Origin: an uncultured Oscillospiraceae bacterium
GTDB lineage: Bacteria > Bacillota > Clostridia > Oscillospirales > Ruminococcaceae
Assembly: GCA_934446565.1 (NCBI GenBank)
Contig: CAKSEO010000052.1
Span: forward strand, 1-17,064
Length of the DNA: 17,064 nt
Direction: 5' to 3'
The position numbers and the translations under genes are program-made. Below are positions 13,325 through 17,064 of the stretch, one piece after another. Within the stretch, counting starts at the first letter, position 1, and every line of letters starts with the position of its first letter. The notes beneath the pieces were generated by a model that saw nothing but the letters and a program-made list of their open reading frames with translations, ran no database searches and was not told the origin of the DNA.

Positions 13325-15484
13325 ATGAAAAAGAAAAAAACATTAGGAACGCGTATCATCATTGCCGTTATGGCGGTGCTTGCATACGGAATTTTGTCCG
13401 CCGGCATTACCGGAACGGTCTGCCTTATCCAGCAGAGCAACAACGATATGAAAAACTCGATGTCAGAGCGCGTATCGTCTGCTTCCAACCTGCTTAGCTC
13501 GACTATCCAGCATTATCACAGCATGATTGCCACCCTCGACGGCACGACCGCGCAGGCGAACGACATCATCGCCAGCGACTCCAACATCGTGGAGATAAAC
13601 ACCCACGCAGAGGGCTCCACCGGAGTCACGACGAACTCCGACGGCTACATAGTTGTTACCAGCACCTACTCCAAGGGTACCGCGTCTATCACAACAAGCA
13701 CAGCGTGGCTCGGAAATATCATCACAACCATGCACACCTCCGACGCGACAGAGTTTTATCTCATGACGAACGACGGCAGACTGCTTGCCTCCATGAACGG
13801 CTCGCTGTCTGCTGATCAGGTCGCTGGGTACATGAATGTTACCGACGTGCGCACCATCACTGAGAACGGCAGGGGACGCATCGTAACTGCGAGCCAGATA
13901 CTCGGCACCGACTGGACCGCGGTCGTTACCTGCGACGCCTCGGAATTCCTTGGCAACGCGTCTATAGCAGTGCTCATCATGATAATCACCACCGCTATCA
14001 GCTTTGTTGGCGGCGCGCTGGTGATCACTAAGTTCGTAAAGCGTATCATCGTTCCGCTGAACGCCATTAACGGGAAGATACTCGATATGGAGAAAGGCAA
14101 GCTGTCCGGCGACCAGATCGAGGTACATACCGGCGACGAGCTTGAAACCCTCGCCGACGCAGTGAACAGCATGGCGGCGTACACCAATACTATTATAATG
14201 GATATCGAAGCGGTTTCCGAAAAGCTCGCAGCCGAGGATCTTACCGCCGAGCCGACCGCTGATTACATCGGCGACTACGCTCCGATAAAGGCAGCGCTCT
14301 ACGGTATAATCGACAGCACCAGCGACGTTATCCGTCAGATAGAAGCCTCCAGCAAGCTCGTTGCGGACGGCTCCAGCAAGATGAGCGACAATTCCACAAC
14401 GCTCTCCCAGGCGGCTACTGAGCAGGCTGCAACTGTCGAGGAGCTCAACGCGTCCATAGTTGAGATATCCTCCAATATTTCCGCCAACGCCGACAGCGCC
14501 GGAAAGGCAAAGGTGCTTGCGGACGACTGCATGAAGATAGTGGACGAGGGCAATGTCAAGATGACCGACATGCTCCACGCTATGGAGGAGATCAACGAAA
14601 CATCTTCCCAGATCGCAAATATCATCAAGACCATCGAGGACATCTCTTTCCAGACGAATATACTGTCCCTCAACGCGTCCATCGAGGCGGCGAGAGCAGG
14701 CGAAGCAGGGAAGGGCTTTGCAGTCGTTGCCGGAGAGGTCGGTCAGCTCGCTGGCAAGACAGCTGAGGCTGCCAAGAACACAACTGCGCTCATCAAGACA
14801 TCCCTTGCCGCTGTTGAAAACGGCACTGTTATGGCAAACGAAACTGCAAAAATGCTCTCCAAGATCGTCAGCGAAACAGACGACACCGCAAAGGTCATCG
14901 ACCAGATCGCCGCAGCTTCCCAGGAGCAGGCAGACAGCGTAAAGCAGATACTTGTCGGAATGGATCAGATCTCCACTTCCGTTCAGATGACGAGCGGTTC
15001 TTCCGCAGAGTGCGCAGCCTCCGCAGAGGAACTTTCCGGTCAGGCAGACGTGTTGCTTGATCTGGTACGTCGTTTCAAGCTGGCAGACAAGGCTGCCGAG
15101 AAGAAGAGAAAGAAAGCGGCAAAGGCAGCACAGAAAGCGATAGATTCCAGTGCGCCCTCCGCACCTTCCGCTCCGTCAGCGCCTGCTGAACAGAAAGCAC
15201 CCACCCCAGCAGCTGAAACAAAGCCTGCCACCGAAGCAAAGAAGCCTGCTGAAGCGAAGCCGGAAGCCCCCGCTGCAAAGCCGGCGGAAAAGCCTGCTCC
15301 CGCTCCCGCAAAGTCGGAGAAACCCGCAGCTCCGGCAGCCGCTAAGCCCGCTCCGGCGCCTGCAAAGAAGACTCCCGCGCCTGCCAAGCCTGCGGCACCT
15401 GCTGCAACTGCGGCTCCCGCACCCGTAAAGCCCGCTGCTCCCGCACCCAAGCGAACCATCGTACTTGACGATGATAAATATTGA
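13325..15484 (+). CDS. Methyl-accepting chemotaxis protein with a long Ala/Pro/Lys C-terminal tail
   Basis: This is a 719-aa transmembrane chemoreceptor. TM1 is about 11-35, an extracellular Cache-like sensor spans about 40-212 ([14 protein letters not shown], then [11 protein letters not shown]), TM2 is about 213-236, and HAMP is about 237-290. A second HAMP-like segment ([25 protein letters not shown], 301-325, quoted here in part as family pattern) follows. The signalling coiled coil spans about 335-585, and its hairpin tip reads [20 protein letters not shown] (442-461) then [11 protein letters not shown], the site that contacts CheA/CheW. Residues about 593-709 are a low-complexity Lys/Ala/Pro tail ending in [10 protein letters not shown], unusual in length. 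GAGG lies 7 nt before the ATG. The ligand is unknown; galM downstream hints at sugars. Confidence 0.93.
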   Translation: MKKKKTLGTRIIIAVMAVLAYGILSAGITGTVCLIQQSNNDMKNSMSERVSSASNLLSSTIQHYHSMIATLDGTTAQANDIIASDSNIVEINTHAEGSTGVTTNSDGYIVVTSTYSKGTASITTSTAWLGNIITTMHTSDATEFYLMTNDGRLLASMNGSLSADQVAGYMNVTDVRTITENGRGRIVTASQILGTDWTAVVTCDASEFLGNASIAVLIMIITTAISFVGGALVITKFVKRIIVPLNAINGKILDMEKGKLSGDQIEVHTGDELETLADAVNSMAAYTNTIIMDIEAVSEKLAAEDLTAEPTADYIGDYAPIKAALYGIIDSTSDVIRQIEASSKLVADGSSKMSDNSTTLSQAATEQAATVEELNASIVEISSNISANADSAGKAKVLADDCMKIVDEGNVKMTDMLHAMEEINETSSQIANIIKTIEDISFQTNILSLNASIEAARAGEAGKGFAVVAGEVGQLAGKTAEAAKNTTALIKTSLAAVENGTVMANETAKMLSKIVSETDDTAKVIDQIAAASQEQADSVKQILVGMDQISTSVQMTSGSSAECAASAEELSGQADVLLDLVRRFKLADKAAEKKRKKAAKAAQKAIDSSAPSAPSAPSAPAEQKAPTPAAETKPATEAKKPAEAKPEAPAAKPAEKPAPAPAKSEKPAAPAAAKPAPAPAKKTPAPAKPAAPAATAAPAPVKPAAPAPKRTIVLDDDKY

Positions 15485-15498
15485 TGGAGGAAACTGAT

Positions 15499-16539
15499 AT
15501 GAGTATTTCCAAGGCTGAATTTGGATTTTTCAGAGGTTATAAGTGCTGGCTGGTGACGCTCACCAACGGCAACGGCGCAGTCGCAAGGCTGACAAATTTC
15601 GGAGGAGCTGTAGTCGGACTCGAAGTTCCCGACAGGAACGGCGTAAACGCTGACGTAGTTCTGGGTTACGATACTCTCCAGGAGTACGTTGAGGGCAATT
15701 CCAGCCACGGCGCGCTTGTCGGAAGATACGCCAATCGTATCGGAGGAGCAAAGTTCACCGTTTCCGGAAAGGAATACAAGCTTGCTGCAAACGACAATAA
15801 GGTGAACCATCTGCACGGCGGCAATTTCGGATTCAATAAGCGCGTCTGGACAGTGGACGCGATGGACGCCGGAGAAGAACCCTCTGTAACATTCGGCTAC
15901 ATCAGCCCTGACGGCGAGGAAAATTACCCGGGAACTCTGAAGATCAGCGTAAAGTACACGCTGACTAACAGCAATGCGCTGGTTCTTGATTACACCGCTG
16001 TTTCCGACGCTGACACGGTGATAAACCTTACCAATCACAGCTATTTCAACCTCAAGGGCGCAGGCAACGGCGACATCAAGGATCACGTTGTCCAGATAAA
16101 CGCCAGCCAGTATACGCCTGTTGACGAACTGCTGATACCTACCGGAAAGCTTGCATTCGTGACCGGAACTGCATTTGATTTCAAGAATCCCAAGCCTGTA
16201 CGTCAGGATATGGATAACGGAAAGCTCCCGAACGGCTATGACCACAATTTCATACTCGGCGAGCCAGGCGTTATGCGCACCGCCGCAGAGGTCTACGAGC
16301 CCGAGAGCGGCAGAGTTATGACCGTAAAGACCGACAAACCTGCAATTCAGTTCTATATAGGAATAGGTCTGGATGGCGAGAACGGAAAGAACGGCAAGAA
16401 TTACAACAAGTACGCCGGACTGTGCCTTGAGAGCCAGTTCTCTCCGGACACCCCGAACAAGCCGCAGTTCCCTAGCTGCGTTTACAAGGCGGGTCAGACC
16501 TACAGATTTACCACCATTTATGAATTTTCCGTAAGATAA
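15499..16539 (+). CDS. galM: Aldose 1-epimerase (galactose mutarotase)
   Basis: This 346-aa cytoplasmic enzyme interconverts the alpha and beta anomers of D-galactose or D-glucose, feeding the Leloir pathway. Length and motifs fit GalM: GRYANRIGG (75-83), NHLHGG with His106, NLTNHSYFNL with catalytic acid His180, YDHNF with Asp248, and GLCLESQFSPD with catalytic base Glu311. The start is the ATG at 15499, because GGAGG (15486-15490) is spaced 8 nt from it; the in-frame TTG/ATG codons at 15481-15486 lie before or in the RBS. It follows the chemoreceptor stop by 14 nt with no terminator or promoter between, so the two are co-transcribed. Confidence 0.95.
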   Translation: MSISKAEFGFFRGYKCWLVTLTNGNGAVARLTNFGGAVVGLEVPDRNGVNADVVLGYDTLQEYVEGNSSHGALVGRYANRIGGAKFTVSGKEYKLAANDNKVNHLHGGNFGFNKRVWTVDAMDAGEEPSVTFGYISPDGEENYPGTLKISVKYTLTNSNALVLDYTAVSDADTVINLTNHSYFNLKGAGNGDIKDHVVQINASQYTPVDELLIPTGKLAFVTGTAFDFKNPKPVRQDMDNGKLPNGYDHNFILGEPGVMRTAAEVYEPESGRVMTVKTDKPAIQFYIGIGLDGENGKNGKNYNKYAGLCLESQFSPDTPNKPQFPSCVYKAGQTYRFTTIYEFSVR

Positions 16540-16545
16540 TAATTG

Positions 16546-16578
16546 CTATGGCAGGGGCTCGGCTCCTGCCATAGTTTT
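16546..16578 (+). terminator. Rho-independent terminator after galM
   Basis: CTATGGCAGG (16546-16555) pairs with CCTGCCATAG (16565-16574), extended by two to three more pairs around a short loop and followed by TTTT. It lies 6 nt after the galM stop. A weaker hairpin (16581-16603, AAACCGC with GCGGGTTT) follows. Confidence 0.88.
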
Positions 16579-16604
16579 ATAAACCGCAGTATAATGCGGG
16601 TTTA

Positions 16605-16684
16605 ACGCGCATAAAATATAATTTAAGATTTTTTTAAATTTTTTTCAAAAATCTATTGACAAATCGGAAGAAATAGTGTATAAT
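16605..16684 (+). promoter_or_regulatory. Strong tRNA-operon promoter with UP-like A/T tracts
   Basis: TTGACA (16656-16661), a 17-bp spacer and TATAAT (16679-16684) match consensus fully. The ~45 bp upstream (about 16610-16655) are almost pure A/T with phased A and T tracts, like the UP elements of stable-RNA promoters. The predicted start is near 16691, giving a 47-nt leader before tRNA-Val. Confidence 0.88.
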
Positions 16685-16737
16685 ACAATAGTCGTCAGGG
16701 AGAAACGAAAGAAACAAAAACCTGAACGAAATACGAT

Positions 16738-16813
16738 GGAAGTTTAGCTCAGCTGGGAGAGCATCTGCCTTACAAGCAGAGGGTCATAGGTTCGAGCCCT
16801 ATAACTTCCACCA
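16738..16813 (+). tRNA. tRNA-Val (anticodon UAC)
   Basis: A full cloverleaf: acceptor GGAAGTT/AACTTCC, D-stem GCTC/GAGC, anticodon stem TCTGC/GCAGA with loop CTTACAA (anticodon TAC), T-stem ATAGG/CCTAT with loop TTCGAGC, discriminator A and encoded CCA (16811-16813). It reads GUA and, by wobble, other Val codons. Confidence 0.97.
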
Positions 16814-16816
16814 TAT

Positions 16817-16871
16817 CACTGACTTTGGTAAGCGCCGCAAGGCGGGGAGTTCGATTCTCCTTTAGTGTCCA
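16817..16871 (+). ncRNA. Miniature tRNA-like element (55 nt) with a GCAA tetraloop in place of an anticodon arm
   Basis: It lies 3 nt after tRNA-Val. All 55 nt fit a shrunken cloverleaf. The acceptor CACTGA (16817-16822) pairs with TTAGTG (16862-16867), 6 bp with one G-T. A D-arm-like CTT-TGGT-AAG spans 16823-16832. A hairpin CGCC-GCAA-GGCG (16833-16844) sits where the anticodon arm belongs. The T-arm is GGGAG-TTCGATT-CTCCT (16845-16861), then discriminator T and CCA (16869-16871). There is no variable loop and no anticodon. The T-loop matches the tRNA consensus, and the TGGT loop could supply the G18/G19 partners. It is either a decayed tRNA gene that kept its ends or a functional tRNA-like RNA. 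It cannot decode mRNA. Confidence 0.6.
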
Positions 16872-16905
16872 ATGGTTCAGCCCTGAGGGAAGTACCAAAC
16901 CCAAT

Positions 16906-16982
16906 GGCCTGGTAGTTCAGTTGGTTAGAACGCCGCCCTGTCACGGCGGAGGTCGTGGGTTCGAGTCCCATCCAGGTCGCCA
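16906..16982 (+). tRNA. tRNA-Asp (anticodon GUC)
   Basis: A full cloverleaf: acceptor GGCCTGG/CCAGGTC, D-stem GTTC/GAAC, anticodon stem CCGCC/GGCGG with loop CTGTCAC (anticodon GTC), T-stem GTGGG/CCCAT with loop TTCGAGT, discriminator G and encoded CCA. A 34-nt spacer (16872-16905) separates it from the tRNA-like element. Confidence 0.97.
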
Positions 16983-16987
16983 TCTAA

Positions 16988-17063
16988 GCGGATTTAGCTC
17001 ATCTGGTAGAGCGCCACCTTGCCAAGGTGGAGGTAGCGAGTTCGAGCCTCGTAATCCGCTCCA
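16988..17063 (+). tRNA. tRNA-Gly (anticodon GCC)
   Basis: A full cloverleaf: acceptor GCGGATT/AATCCGC, D-stem GCTC/GAGC, anticodon stem CCACC/GGTGG with loop TTGCCAA (anticodon GCC), T-stem GCGAG/CTCGT with loop TTCGAGC, discriminator T and encoded CCA ending one base before the window edge. The operon may continue beyond the window. Confidence 0.97.
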
Positions 17064-17064
17064 T

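Noticed and set aside
16872..16905. Second tRNA remnant or hairpin in the spacer before tRNA-Asp
   Set aside because: A GGTTCAGCCC stretch recalls a T-loop and CCC-TGA-GGG could form a 3-bp stem, but flanking pairing is poor and no acceptor or CCA is present. It is treated as a spacer.

Overview
The window looks like chromosomal DNA of a Gram-positive, probably motile anaerobe of the Clostridia, most likely an Oscillospiraceae/Ruminococcus-type gut bacterium. This is inferred from near-consensus sigma-A promoters (17-bp spacers throughout), GGAGG-type ribosome binding sites, lipoprotein signal peptides, a Bce-type peptide-antibiotic module and a chemoreceptor. No database search was possible. 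There are no phage genes, insertion sequences, CRISPR arrays or rRNA genes.

Layout. (1) 1-2860, minus strand: two secreted lipoprotein genes with their own promoters and terminators. The first is a 618-aa predicted beta-helix protein carrying five 45-bp tandem repeats; the second is a 208-aa lipoprotein of unknown function. (2) 2894-6666, plus strand: a tightly packed five-gene operon from one strong promoter. It encodes a Cof-type HAD phosphatase, an ArsC/Spx-fold protein, a CorC/HlyC-type membrane protein with CBS domains, an 83-aa stand-alone relative of the FakA middle domain, and a divergent HMGL-like TIM-barrel protein. (3) 6694-12206, minus strand: a Bce-type module. A response regulator and an intramembrane-sensing histidine kinase are followed by an internal promoter with a BceR-like inverted repeat, then an ABC ATPase and a 10-TM permease. 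The transcript then runs into a 48-aa membrane protein and a monofunctional GT51 peptidoglycan transglycosylase, all by overlapping stop/start codons. (4) 12302-13188, plus strand: a third lipoprotein with its own perfect promoter, divergent from the regulator gene. (5) 13247-16578, plus strand: a chemoreceptor with a ~125-residue Ala/Pro/Lys tail, followed 14 nt later by aldose 1-epimerase (galM) and a terminator. (6) 16656-17063, plus strand: a tRNA operon behind a perfect TTGACA-17-TATAAT promoter with A/T-rich upstream DNA, encoding Val(UAC), Asp(GUC) and Gly(GCC).

The two most interesting items are as follows. Between tRNA-Val and tRNA-Asp lies a 55-nt element that tiles completely into a miniature cloverleaf: 6-bp acceptor, 3-bp D-arm with a TGGT loop, 4-bp arm closed by GCAA where an anticodon arm should be, a canonical T-arm, and T-CCA. 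It is either a collapsed tRNA gene or an undescribed tRNA-like RNA. Second, the Bce-type operon has annexed a lipid II-consuming glycosyltransferase and a tiny membrane protein, which suggests coupling of antibiotic detoxification to cell-wall polymerisation.
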